This document shows, piece by piece, positions 53,115 through 61,561 of a stretch of DNA of 64,000 nt. The stretch spans positions 4,278,001 to 4,342,000 of the forward strand of contig NZ_CP150900.1 in NCBI RefSeq assembly GCF_038050405.1. The letters are read 5' to 3'. The translations under genes and the position numbers were made by a program. The DNA is from Paraburkholderia sp. IMGN_8. Lineage in GTDB: Bacteria > Pseudomonadota > Gammaproteobacteria > Burkholderiales > Burkholderiaceae. Under the pieces are notes generated by a model that was given only the letters and a program-made list of their open reading frames with translations, searched no databases and had not been told where the DNA came from. The first letter of the stretch is position 1, and the number at the start of each line of letters is the position of its first letter.

Positions 53115-53335
53115 ATGCCGTGGCCGAACAGCCAGCCTGTCACGGCTTCCTCGCCGCTGCCGGCCTACGCCGACGCTTCATTGAGTCTCAAACTCTTCGT
53201 TCCCGAGCGGGGCATCACACGCGGAGGAGATAGTTGCCCGCCCGGTGCAGTTAGGCTACTCCGCGCGAGCTAGCGCGGATGAGTGCTAGCTCGCTGGCGT
53301 GGTCCGCGCGCGGCAAAACTACCGCTGGTCGCCAG
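53115..53335 (+). pseudogene. decayed 5' end of a second dnaE2 gene
   Basis: After an ATG at 53115, the frame reads SPLPAYADASLSLKLFVPER. At the DNA level the region up to about 53335 matches the first 200 bases of an intact dnaE2, for example LPAYAE at its start, then 'catcacacgcggaggag' for the SHAEE codons and 'ggatgagtgct' for the DEC codons. Small indels break the frame and the rest of the gene is missing. Confidence 0.75.
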
Positions 53336-53481
53336 CCACCGTGTTCAATCGACGCGTTTAGATACAGACAAACACATCCCTAATTCGCCGACTCAAAGAC
53401 GACGCGCTGCTGCAGTCACTCGTTATTGAGCCGACTGCCCGCCAGGTGGGATTATCATGGAGGCGCAAACCGGAGGTTCAG

Positions 53482-54441
53482 ATGTGCTACTCGGCCCAGA
53501 TTCAAGCTGACTATCGCAAGTTCGTACGGATGTTTGGTGCGACGATGAGCATCAAGGAATTCGCGCGTCTCTTCTTCGAGCGGGCCGAGGGTAGCAAGGC
53601 AAAGATTCCCAAAGCGATGGAAGACGCGTTTTCCGAGGCTCAGTCTGATGCCGAGCGCGAGGTGAAGGCACTCATCGACCGGTTTAACGCGGAGCAGGTC
53701 ACGAAGCTTGAACAGGACCTCTTCAAACTGCGTGCGCGCCTCGCCGACGCTGAACGCTCACTTCAGACGAAGGTCACCAAAGCCACCACCGAAAGCAGGC
53801 GCATCGCGACCGACAAAATCGCGTGGACTCTCGGCAAACTGGAGGATATCCGGCGGACTGAACCTCAGGCTCGTGACTCGCGCATCTTTCCGGGTCACTA
53901 TGCGCCCGTAATGGTCATGGAGAACGGCCAGCGCGTCCTAAAACCCATGCGCTATCAGTGCCGCATTGCGGGCAAACCGGCATCGTATGACGTCAAATTC
54001 CCCGGAACCTATAACGCGCGCAGAGACAATCTAGAAGGTTTCTGGAAGCCGCTGTTCGGTTACTTGCACGGCATCCTTGTCGTCAACGCATTTTATGAAA
54101 ACGTCAGCCGCGCAAAGATGGAGGGGCGTGACCTTGCCGAAGGTGAGAGAGACGAAAACGTTGTTCTGGAATTCCGGCCGAACCCCGCTCACGACATGCT
54201 CGTCGCCTGTTTGTGGTCACGCTGGTCTGCACCCGGTGAACCGGACTTGCTGTCATTTGCGGCGATAACGGATGAGCCGCCAGCCGAGGTTGCTGCTGCC
54301 GGCCATGACCGCTGCATCATTCCTATCAAACCGGAAAACGTCGATGCATGGTTAAACCCGGATGCGTCAGACTTGGCGGCCTTGTACGCGATACTTGATG
54401 ACAGGGACCGGCCGTACTATGAGCATCGGATGGCTGCGTGA
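53482..54441 (+). CDS. yedK: SRAP/YedK-type DNA-protein crosslink protein
   Basis: A 319-residue protein of the SOS-response-associated peptidase (HMCES/YedK) family. After Met removal the N-terminal Cys2 (MCYSAQ) forms a thiazolidine with abasic sites in single-stranded DNA. The other catalytic parts are Asn in GTYNARRDN, Glu in NAFYENVS and His in AAGHDRCIIPI. It carries a coiled-coil insert (residues 60-125) that makes it longer than the about 220 residues of E. coli YedK. ATG fixed by the Cys2 rule. Fragments of this gene recur at 17306 and 32170. Confidence 0.93.
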   Translation: MCYSAQIQADYRKFVRMFGATMSIKEFARLFFERAEGSKAKIPKAMEDAFSEAQSDAEREVKALIDRFNAEQVTKLEQDLFKLRARLADAERSLQTKVTKATTESRRIATDKIAWTLGKLEDIRRTEPQARDSRIFPGHYAPVMVMENGQRVLKPMRYQCRIAGKPASYDVKFPGTYNARRDNLEGFWKPLFGYLHGILVVNAFYENVSRAKMEGRDLAEGERDENVVLEFRPNPAHDMLVACLWSRWSAPGEPDLLSFAAITDEPPAEVAAAGHDRCIIPIKPENVDAWLNPDASDLAALYAILDDRDRPYYEHRMAA

Positions 54442-54494
54442 CAGCTTGCCGAGAACTCGCCTACTCCTCGCGTTTACCTTCGGTGCAATCTGGC

Positions 54495-55469
54495 TTAGCG
54501 AGGTGGTTGAGCAGTATCACCGCCAATGCGCCTGAAACTCTTGGACCTTGGGCCGCTTGAGTTGGACGCAGAACGAGCGTCGCGCGCTTCCTTGCTAATA
54601 GCCTCGAACTGGGCAGCAAAATCGGGATGCCGTTCATTCAGCCAGTGAAACACATGCTCATTGCTCACAAGCGTTGCCACATACGCAGCCGATACCGTGA
54701 GATGTAAGTGCTCTATGCCGTACCGTTCGTCAGTCTGAGCCACCGTGGCCTGAAGCGTAGCCAGTTCCCGTTCGAGCCTGGCGAGCTGCTCTACTACTTC
54801 ATTGTCCGATTTGCCACGAGTGCCGGCGCTATGTTCAAGCTGTTCCGGCGGAGTCGCAGCCACGATAGCTCGTGCGAAGGCTGAGGTGAAATTTCCCTGT
54901 CCACACATCAGCTCGACAGCTTCGATTTGCCGTAAAGGTTTCATCAACTTCAACGCATTGAATGTCGTCGCAGGACAGGCTTTGTCTGCAAGCAGCGCCG
55001 CTGCCTCATGTGATATGCCATCGAGCAAGCCAGCCCGCCGCTTGACGGTGTTGACTTCAATGCCCAACACCAAGGCAATTCTTTCGCGTGGCACGCCCCT
55101 TTCGATTGCCTTGGCAATCATGCGTGCGTCCTGCGCCGATGTCAGCCGGCTAATATGCTTGTTGTACGTGTACGCTTCATCGTCCGTCGCGATGAGGCAC
55201 AAGCCTTCAGTCGAACCGAGACGACGAAGTGCTTCTACCCGCAACCTGCCATCCAGGATGTGGAACGCGTCTTTGTCACCTGCAATGCGCAGCACAATCA
55301 GTGGTTCGACGAGACCAATGGCCGCGATAGAGGCAAGAATCTGCAAGAATTTCTTGCCGGCTGTGGCGGTTTTGGGCAGCGGCCTTGACGAGTTCAGTGC
55401 ATTCAGCTGAAGCATGACCGGCTGGCTCTCGAATGCGGCCTTCAGGGGTTGCGCTGTCGGCTTGTTCAT
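54495..55469 (-). CDS. ParB-like protein with RepB-type C-terminus
   Basis: A 324-residue protein. A ParB N-terminal domain is visible in ILASIAAIGLVEPLIVLRIA and FHILDGRLRVEALRRLG, followed by an HTH region (RIALVLGIEVNTVKRRAGLL). The C-terminal part matches the RepB C-terminal extension. The ParB box GxxRR/CTPase motif is weak (DGRLRVEAL instead of GERRxRA), so CTP switching is doubtful. Last gene of the recombinase unit; its start overlaps the second ParB-like gene by four bases. Confidence 0.8.
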   Translation of the reverse strand: MNKPTAQPLKAAFESQPVMLQLNALNSSRPLPKTATAGKKFLQILASIAAIGLVEPLIVLRIAGDKDAFHILDGRLRVEALRRLGSTEGLCLIATDDEAYTYNKHISRLTSAQDARMIAKAIERGVPRERIALVLGIEVNTVKRRAGLLDGISHEAAALLADKACPATTFNALKLMKPLRQIEAVELMCGQGNFTSAFARAIVAATPPEQLEHSAGTRGKSDNEVVEQLARLERELATLQATVAQTDERYGIEHLHLTVSAAYVATLVSNEHVFHWLNERHPDFAAQFEAISKEARDARSASNSSGPRSKSFRRIGGDTAQPPR

Positions 55470-56368
55470 GATTGCCCATCCGCCCGAATACGCTGGTCGA
55501 GAATGCGCGGAAGAGTCGTGAGTCCCTCCTGCGCAAGAAGGCTGATGAATCCGTCTTCACGCATCAACTGGCGCAGAGCATGAACAATAAATAGCAGCCG
55601 CGCATGGGTCACCTCGACCTTCTTTGCGAGCACCCTCTGCCGGTCACTTTCGCGCATATATAAACGGCGTAGTTGGTCCGGTGCCAGTTCGCGGGGACGA
55701 GGAGCCGCGGGCTCCCTGTAGGCAGGCAGGGCCTTTCCTCCTGACCTGATGCGACGGGCCAGCAATCTGCGGACAATCGCAAGCTGCGGCCCTTTCAATG
55801 TCCCGTCTTCGTATGCATCGACCAGCGCGGCCTGCACGTCTGTGTCGTTGGCGCGCGCGACGTGCATAGCGATAGCGATGGGCATGGTGCCTGCCTCGAC
55901 AGCTGCGATAAGCCGTTCTTCCCCATGGTCGAGAAGGAACATCAGGTTTTCCAGATAAGCGACGGATAGGCCTACCTTTTCGGCCACGAGGCTATCCGAA
56001 TACCCGGCCTGCCGCAGACTCTGAATGTCCCTGAGTAACTCCAGGGTAGTGTGGTTTCGTCTCGCAATATTTTCGACCAGGCTCATGACAAGACACTCGT
56101 CTTCGGCTCTATCAACGATATGTGCGGGGATGGTGTCATGACCGAGCGCTTGCACCGCTTCGAGTCGCCCCTGGCCGCAAACGAGGTCAAACCCTGCCAC
56201 ATCGTCGGAGTATGCTCGACGGCTAACCGTTATCGGCTTCTTCAATCCCACTGCCGCGACGCTGTCGATAAGCGCCTGTTTTTGACGCTTGCTACGGGTC
56301 CGGGGGTTAAGCACCCGAATCAGCTTGACCTGAATATCTGTGATTGGAGTGAGGGGATTGGCTTCCAT
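55466..56368 (-). CDS. ParB-like DNA-binding protein
   Basis: A 300-residue protein. Its ParB N-terminal domain carries IDSVAAVGLKKPITVSRRAY and DLVCGQGRLEAVQALGHDTI, then the HTH TTLELLRDIQSLRQAGYSDS and LVAEKVGLSVAYLENLM. It starts inside the 3' end of the recombinase gene (62-base overlap) and ends in a four-base overlap with the next ParB-like gene. Tight overlap suggests the three proteins act together on a shared DNA site. Confidence 0.85.
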   Translation of the reverse strand: MEANPLTPITDIQVKLIRVLNPRTRSKRQKQALIDSVAAVGLKKPITVSRRAYSDDVAGFDLVCGQGRLEAVQALGHDTIPAHIVDRAEDECLVMSLVENIARRNHTTLELLRDIQSLRQAGYSDSLVAEKVGLSVAYLENLMFLLDHGEERLIAAVEAGTMPIAIAMHVARANDTDVQAALVDAYEDGTLKGPQLAIVRRLLARRIRSGGKALPAYREPAAPRPRELAPDQLRRLYMRESDRQRVLAKKVEVTHARLLFIVHALRQLMREDGFISLLAQEGLTTLPRILDQRIRADGQS

Positions 56369-57929
56369 CGAACACCTCCTTGCTGGTCCGCGCCGTCAGT
56401 TCAAGCAAAATGCTTTCGTCCGGATACCGGAACATTTCGAAAGGTTCATTACTGCCGCAGCGGGTGGACAGTGAGAAATCGTATCCGGGCACTAAACTGC
56501 CCCGCGGGAACACATAGAAATCGAGTGGAGTTTCAAATGCGGAGTCCAGCCGCAGTATGACGAGGATGTCAGGCGAAGAGTACGTTGGCCAGCGCACTCT
56601 CCAGCGCGGGCTGCGACGGTCGTAATGAAGAATCAACCGGACGGCGAATCTGATGACCAGTTCATCGTCTACCCGAATGGTAGTGTCGTCATTAGAGATG
56701 TCCACGCGATGGCCCAGAGCCGTCAGGGCATCAGTCGTCTTTCCGATGCATCCCTGTAAGGCGGCTCGAGAGGCCCGAAAGATTTCAGGGTCAGCGCCGT
56801 GATAGCTCGGCTCATACCCGACTCGCGCGTACGCATTCTTTATGCAGCCGAATCGCTGGGAATATGTCTTTCCCGCAGGCAACGCTGGCGCTTTGTCGAT
56901 TTCTTTGGCGCTAACTACGTCGGCGGAACGCACAAAGTCGCTCAGTCGTTTCAGGATTTCGTCGTCGCTGAGGTTTTGCGTCCTGTTCGTCCGAATTCTT
57001 TCAGCGGCGTCAAACATCGTCCGGTCGACGAGGGGCGGGAATGCGCCTTCTGAACGAGCCCAATCTGAGGGCGGATTCCTTTGCCAGTTTGCGTTCAGTT
57101 TCTTTGATGTCCTGGCGTAGACATTGGTACCAACGTATTTTTCGCTGCTCAGAATGTCGGTAATTTGTTGTGGGTTCCAGGGGCGACCGTGCGCGTTACA
57201 AATACCGAACGCGTTCAGCCTGTCCGCAATCCTTCTGCAGCCGACTCCCTGACAAACGTACCAATCGTAGATGCGACGAACAAGCGCCACTTCGTGTTCG
57301 TCGCCGGGCGTCACGATAACTCTGTCTGTCTGGATGCTCTTATGTTCCCATTGGCGGAGGGCACCCTTTACCGTGCCATCTGAGGCGACCAGTACCCGCT
57401 GCAAGCCATATCCGGGAGCTGCACCCTGCCAGAAGCCTCGCTCGGCAAGCCGACATTGGCCGATAAAGACCTTCCGGGAGAGTTCGCGGCTGTATTCACC
57501 GGCCATTGCTCGCTTAAGCGTCTTCATCAACGTCGCTGATGCGCTGCCATCCCATGCGAACTGTTCTGCGCAATACACCACCTGTACACCTGCCTTGCGG
57601 CACATGTATTCGTAGTGTGCGCTCTCGTCAACATCCTGAAAGCGTCCCCAGCGGCTCACGTCATAAACAAGTACAACGCTGAAGGCATGGTTATCCGCCA
57701 GTGCGTCCTGGAGCAACTGAAGTAGAGCGGGCCGCCCTTTAAGCGTCACACCGCTTTTTCCTGCGTCCTCGTAGGTGGCGACGACGGATATTCCCTGTAT
57801 TGCAGCGAACTCAGCGATGGCCAGCTTCTGGTTCTCGGTTGAGTACTGCTGGTGGTCCGTAGACATGCGCACATACTGCGCTGCGAGCCTGCCAGCAAGG
57901 GAGGTCGAAGCCTCAGCCGCTTGCTGCAT
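56307..57929 (-). CDS. large serine recombinase
   Basis: A 540-residue recombinase. Resolvase domain: the catalytic Ser in YVRMSTDHQQYS, ENQKLAIAEFAAIQGI, then AGKSG and YDVSRWGRFQD with the usual Arg residues. Recombinase domain follows: YGLQRVLVA, DWYVCQGVGCRRIADRLNAF and YVGTNVY. The zinc-ribbon end is not obvious. The C-terminal about 150 residues are long for the family. ATG at 57929 follows GGAGACAGAG. First gene of a three-gene unit with two ParB-like proteins. Confidence 0.9.
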   Translation of the reverse strand: MQQAAEASTSLAGRLAAQYVRMSTDHQQYSTENQKLAIAEFAAIQGISVVATYEDAGKSGVTLKGRPALLQLLQDALADNHAFSVVLVYDVSRWGRFQDVDESAHYEYMCRKAGVQVVYCAEQFAWDGSASATLMKTLKRAMAGEYSRELSRKVFIGQCRLAERGFWQGAAPGYGLQRVLVASDGTVKGALRQWEHKSIQTDRVIVTPGDEHEVALVRRIYDWYVCQGVGCRRIADRLNAFGICNAHGRPWNPQQITDILSSEKYVGTNVYARTSKKLNANWQRNPPSDWARSEGAFPPLVDRTMFDAAERIRTNRTQNLSDDEILKRLSDFVRSADVVSAKEIDKAPALPAGKTYSQRFGCIKNAYARVGYEPSYHGADPEIFRASRAALQGCIGKTTDALTALGHRVDISNDDTTIRVDDELVIRFAVRLILHYDRRSPRWRVRWPTYSSPDILVILRLDSAFETPLDFYVFPRGSLVPGYDFSLSTRCGSNEPFEMFRYPDESILLELTARTSKEVFDGSQSPHSNHRYSGQADSGA

Positions 57930-58508
57930 CTCTGTCTCCTGTCCGGCGCGGTATTTAGTGATAGCTTGGTCGTAGACCAAGTCAAGGAAGAAAGATGTCA
58001 GTTCCCGGCCCTTCAGTTAGGGCCTCAACCGCGAGACCCACCGGTGCTCCGACTGACCGCGAAAAGTATTTTCCTGCGTCGGTCACGCCCCTAATGTGCC
58101 TGTCGCGTATGTGATTACAGAGATGGAGTCCAATTCTGGGTATCGGCGCTTTCTCAACTCTGCATTTTTCGTCGGTCACGCGTCCAAACAAAGCGAGCTG
58201 CCAGACAAGGATTATTCCTCCTGGTTGCAATGGGTAAGCATCTGGCTCGTCGGACGCGTTAGTTGGGGTTGTCAGCCTCGGTGTCTTCTACCTGCGTCGC
58301 CAGCCTCACTATTCGCCAGCGCGAGGGGTTTGCAGGCACCGATTGTGGCCGTTCCGTTTGTTCACTTTGTTACCTCAAGCTGGCGCGACGACCCGTTGAG
58401 GGTAGATTTCGCTTGATGCCAACAGGGAAGACGGGCACCGGGAATAATGGCGGCCGCTTAACCGCATCCCTTGCCCGCATGGCTGCGTCGTGCGAGTCAC
58501 GAGAGCGC
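57930..58508. other. region upstream of the recombinase, no gene seen
   Basis: About 580 bases between the recombinase start and the VOC gene end. It contains the 17-base palindrome CTTGGTC-GTA-GACCAAG at 57965-57981. I saw no intact frame and no tRNA that could be an attachment site. Confidence 0.55.
57965..57981. repeat. perfect 7-base inverted repeat, candidate ParB/recombinase site
   Basis: CTTGGTC, spacer GTA, GACCAAG, 36 bases before the recombinase ATG. It could be an operator, a ParB-like binding site or a crossover site. Only position and symmetry support this. Confidence 0.4.
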
Positions 58509-59396
58509 TTACTCAACAAACTCAATGATGGTGTTGCCAGCAGATTCTGGCGTGACGGCGATACCGTGCTCGGTTTCCGCATGTGCTACGCCGTTCTCGG
58601 AAAGAATGAGCCCAGTCGATTGCAAATCACGAACTCGGACCTGCAAGGCAATGCCGTGCGGTTTGTCTGTATAGCTCACTGGCATTCCAACTGACTTGAA
58701 GCGGTTATTCGCCTGAGCGTGCGTCAGGGCTACGAGGCGCCCGCAGCCTGTGTTCGATTCGACGTGACCATCAATCCGCAGCGTGCTTTCCGGTCCAAAC
58801 AGTTTCGTCCATCGGGCCTCGAGCAGGCCAAGGTCCGGTGTGACATAAACAACCTCGTCAACTGCGATTGCGCCGTTGGGATGGCTTTGCCAGTCTTTGC
58901 GCCAGATGAATTCCGGGCGGTGTTGCTGGCACAAGAAGTTGGACGCGTCGCCCAGTTCAGGGTCCATCACCATTCCCAACGACACAACGGCCTCATCGGG
59001 TGTTCCGTCCGCTTTGGTCAGCTTACGTCGAAAGTCGACACGTTGCTGAACTGGCAAGCCGGTCGCTTTGACAGCCGCGAAGTCGCCTTCGATATCCTTG
59101 CTGTGGAGTGCGACAAGCCCGAGGCCTTCAGACCGCTCGAGAAACTGTCCGAGGGTTCTGCCATAGCAAAACCCGTCTACCTCGCCAGTGCCGAACTTGG
59201 ATGGGTCATTGATGCCGATGAGTTCGATGAAGTTGTTCTCGAACATCATCAAAGTAAGTACCGAGCCCCACGGGTGATAGGAGATGGGGCTGGGCGAAAA
59301 GCCAAGTCTGATGAACTTCTCAACGGCCTCGGGGTGGTTTCTCACAGAGACCACCGGGTGGTCGATGCCCAAGCGATTCTGGTTCGGAGGAATCAT
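58509..59396 (-). CDS. VOC-superfamily (glyoxalase-like) protein
   Basis: A 295-residue two-domain protein: HPVVSVRNHPEAVEKFIRLG and FIELIGINDPSKFGTGEVDG (first module), then EVVYVTPDLGLLEARWTKLF (second). It resembles glyoxalase-like/isomerase families in which His and Glu bind a metal ion. The substrate is unknown. Its start overlaps the end of the serine acetyltransferase gene by four bases, so both are made together. A link to sulfur or a toxic thiol adduct is possible but unproven. Confidence 0.78.
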   Translation of the reverse strand: MIPPNQNRLGIDHPVVSVRNHPEAVEKFIRLGFSPSPISYHPWGSVLTLMMFENNFIELIGINDPSKFGTGEVDGFCYGRTLGQFLERSEGLGLVALHSKDIEGDFAAVKATGLPVQQRVDFRRKLTKADGTPDEAVVSLGMVMDPELGDASNFLCQQHRPEFIWRKDWQSHPNGAIAVDEVVYVTPDLGLLEARWTKLFGPESTLRIDGHVESNTGCGRLVALTHAQANNRFKSVGMPVSYTDKPHGIALQVRVRDLQSTGLILSENGVAHAETEHGIAVTPESAGNTIIEFVE

Positions 59397-60184
59397 CCGT
59401 TTGTCCTAGTTGTTGCGGGCGCGGTGATGGCGGCGTACGTTTCGGAAACCGCCTTGATGACCTTTGCGGGAATCCCGGCAGCCACCATTCCGGCCGGAAT
59501 CGAAGAGCGAACGACGCTGCCCGCTGCGATGACCGCCCCTTCGCCTATCTCGATGTTTCCAAGAATGACGGCGTGTGCCGCCAGGGTCGCACCTTGGCGA
59601 ATCTTCGGATGACGGTCGCCAGCCTCGCTGAACGTGCTTCCCAGCGTGACGCCGTGCCACATGCTCACGTTGTCCTCAACCACGGCCGTCTCGCCGATGA
59701 CGATGCCCATCGCGTGGTCAACAAATAATCCCTTGCCGAGGCGCGCGGCGGGATGAATGTCCACGTTGTACAGTTTTGCACCCCAGTTCTGAAGCAGCAC
59801 GGCGAACGTGCGCTCTCCTGCCATCCAGTACGCGTGGGCAATACGATGAAGCTGAATCGCCTGAATACCCCGAAAGGAGAGGAAGGCAGTAAGCGCATTG
59901 GGGCATGCAGGATTGGATGTTGCAACCTTGTGCACATCCGCCGCTGCGCATGCGTCGATGCCGTCGCGCTGGATGACCTGAGAGAACTCGTCTGCAAAGT
60001 CCGGCAGCGTGCTGTCCAGCCTCACAAGCTCAGCCGCCATCTGCGAAGCGAGCCCATCTGCGTATGTCGCGTGTGAGAGCACCGTGCTGTCGAAGTACCG
60101 CTGCATGCCGGGGCGCCCTTGGCATTCAGCATCTGCCTCGTCGCGAATGGTTTGCCAGATGGTTGTATGGTCGATGTTATCCAA
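59393..60184 (-). CDS. serine O-acetyltransferase-like enzyme
   Basis: A 263-residue CysE-type enzyme. An N-terminal helical domain is followed by the left-handed beta-helix: GAKLYNVDIHPAARLGKG, DHAMGIVIGETAVVEDNVSM, WHGVTLGSTFSEAGDRHPKI and GAVIAAGSVVRSSIPAGMV. The catalytic His pair appears as VDIHPAA and MWHGVTLG, with DH of LFVDHAMG. It acetylates serine for cysteine synthesis or a variant acceptor. TTG start at 60184, supported by GGAGG eight bases upstream. Paired with the VOC gene. Confidence 0.88.
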   Translation of the reverse strand: MDNIDHTTIWQTIRDEADAECQGRPGMQRYFDSTVLSHATYADGLASQMAAELVRLDSTLPDFADEFSQVIQRDGIDACAAADVHKVATSNPACPNALTAFLSFRGIQAIQLHRIAHAYWMAGERTFAVLLQNWGAKLYNVDIHPAARLGKGLFVDHAMGIVIGETAVVEDNVSMWHGVTLGSTFSEAGDRHPKIRQGATLAAHAVILGNIEIGEGAVIAAGSVVRSSIPAGMVAAGIPAKVIKAVSETYAAITAPATTRTNG

Positions 60185-60314
60185 AGTCAGCCTCCTGTCA
60201 CGATAGTCTCCCTCTGACAAAAACAATCACCAATGCTGCCGATGGGGAAAAGTGTTCTAAATATTAGAGCCCTCCGGATGGCGTTGTGGTGATTTCGCAC
60301 GGCTTACATGGCAC

Positions 60315-60485
60315 ATGGGGATTGTGAGGCACTCCCGGGAAAGGCTTATCTGCTCTGGCTGCAAAGGCAAAGGACGGTGGCTGGGAATGGGCTTCGTGGC
60401 CGCTACACTCGGGGCGGTGCTGGTGCTTTCGGGAAGACATGGCAATCCCGTTCCTTCCGCTGTGCCACCGCGAACATCTGAGTAA
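60315..60485 (+). CDS. possible 56-residue CxxC membrane peptide
   Basis: A frame starting MGIVRHSRERLICSGCKGKG. CSGCKGKGRW resembles a zinc-knuckle half, followed by a membrane helix (FVAATLGAVLVLSG). The ATG has no clear Shine-Dalgarno. It lies alone between the CysE-type gene and LysR, on the opposite strand to both. The existence of the gene is uncertain. Confidence 0.35.
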   Translation: MGIVRHSRERLICSGCKGKGRWLGMGFVAATLGAVLVLSGRHGNPVPSAVPPRTSE

Positions 60486-60499
60486 TCACCTGCGGTCGG

Positions 60500-61411
60500 T
60501 CACCGGAAGGCTCTCATCTGCGAGTTCATCATCTGAAGCATCTTGTTGGACGCTACTGAGAGTTTTCGGCCGACTCGGCTGATGAGGTGCGCCTCCGCCT
60601 TTTCCAGAAGAGGATGGCTGATTTCTATTGCGAACAGTTCACCGGCGGCAATTTCGGTCGCCACCGCAAACTCAGGAAGACACGTAATTCCCAGCCCAGA
60701 TTTCACGAACTGCTTCAGGATGGCGATGGAGTTCGTGGTGACTATCGGCTCCAGTCGCACCTTCTCGGCGAACTCGACCGCCTGAAGCATTTGTCGTGTG
60801 CCGTAGGTCGGGTGCGTGGCGGCAAGAGGGTACGTAGCGAGTTCCTGTACGGTCATGGACTTTTTCTTGCCAAGCCCCGTGAAATTCGGGCCGACGATTG
60901 CCATCAGCGGTTGCTGTTTGATAGCGCGTGAAACAATTTTCGGCTCCGGTGGGGGGTTGTAGACCAAACCAATCTCACCCTCATCTTCTGAAATTTTCCG
61001 CATCACCTCGTTCGTGCCGGCCAGGTCCAGATTGACCGCTATACCGGGAAACTGTTTGCAGAAATGCTGCATCGGGCCAGCCAGCAAATCGGAAACGAAC
61101 CCTTCACCCAGTACAACGCTGACGTGTCCTGTACGCAGGCCTCGCAGTTCCTGAAGCCGCGATAGCAGGTCGTCCTTGTGGGCCAGTTGTTCGCGGAAGT
61201 ATTCGATGACTTGCGCGCCAGCCTCGGTCGGTTTGACGCCGCGTGCATGTCGCTCAATGAGTGTCGCGTCGAGTTCCGTCTCCAGCAAGCCTATCTGCCG
61301 GCTGACTGCCGAAGGCGCGACGTTTAGCGCATCTGCCGCCGCGCGAATCGTTCCGCACCGCACCGCCTCATAAAAATAGACGATTCGGCTCTCTGTAAGG
61401 GTCTCAGCCAC
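60500..61411 (-). CDS. LysR-family transcriptional regulator
   Basis: A 303-residue regulator. HTH: VRCGTIRAAADALNVAPSAV followed by SRQIGLLETELDATLIER (residues 17-55). The effector domain follows with GHVSVVLGEGFV and TNSIAILKQFVKSGLGITCL. It is divergent from the oxidoreductase/aldehyde dehydrogenase pair at 61562 and 62456, the standard arrangement for LysR activators. The 150-base gap should hold its site (AT-rich, T-N11-A-like). Confidence 0.9.
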   Translation of the reverse strand: MAETLTESRIVYFYEAVRCGTIRAAADALNVAPSAVSRQIGLLETELDATLIERHARGVKPTEAGAQVIEYFREQLAHKDDLLSRLQELRGLRTGHVSVVLGEGFVSDLLAGPMQHFCKQFPGIAVNLDLAGTNEVMRKISEDEGEIGLVYNPPPEPKIVSRAIKQQPLMAIVGPNFTGLGKKKSMTVQELATYPLAATHPTYGTRQMLQAVEFAEKVRLEPIVTTNSIAILKQFVKSGLGITCLPEFAVATEIAAGELFAIEISHPLLEKAEAHLISRVGRKLSVASNKMLQMMNSQMRAFR

Positions 61412-61561
61412 ACTCGCTCCGTTCGAATAATTAGAACAATCTCAATATTGGCGTTGATTGATTATAGGGTCTCAAAAGTCCAACATGGCAACTCAACCGC
61501 GCTGAACGGCGAGTGGGCGTCTCCACTTGGTCAGCGGCGAATTTGCCAGGGGAGTGGACTT

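Noticed and set aside
57850..58100. Possible attachment site (tRNA end) next to the serine recombinase
   Set aside because: No tRNA-like sequence or direct repeat pair was found around the recombinase unit, so no att site can be named.
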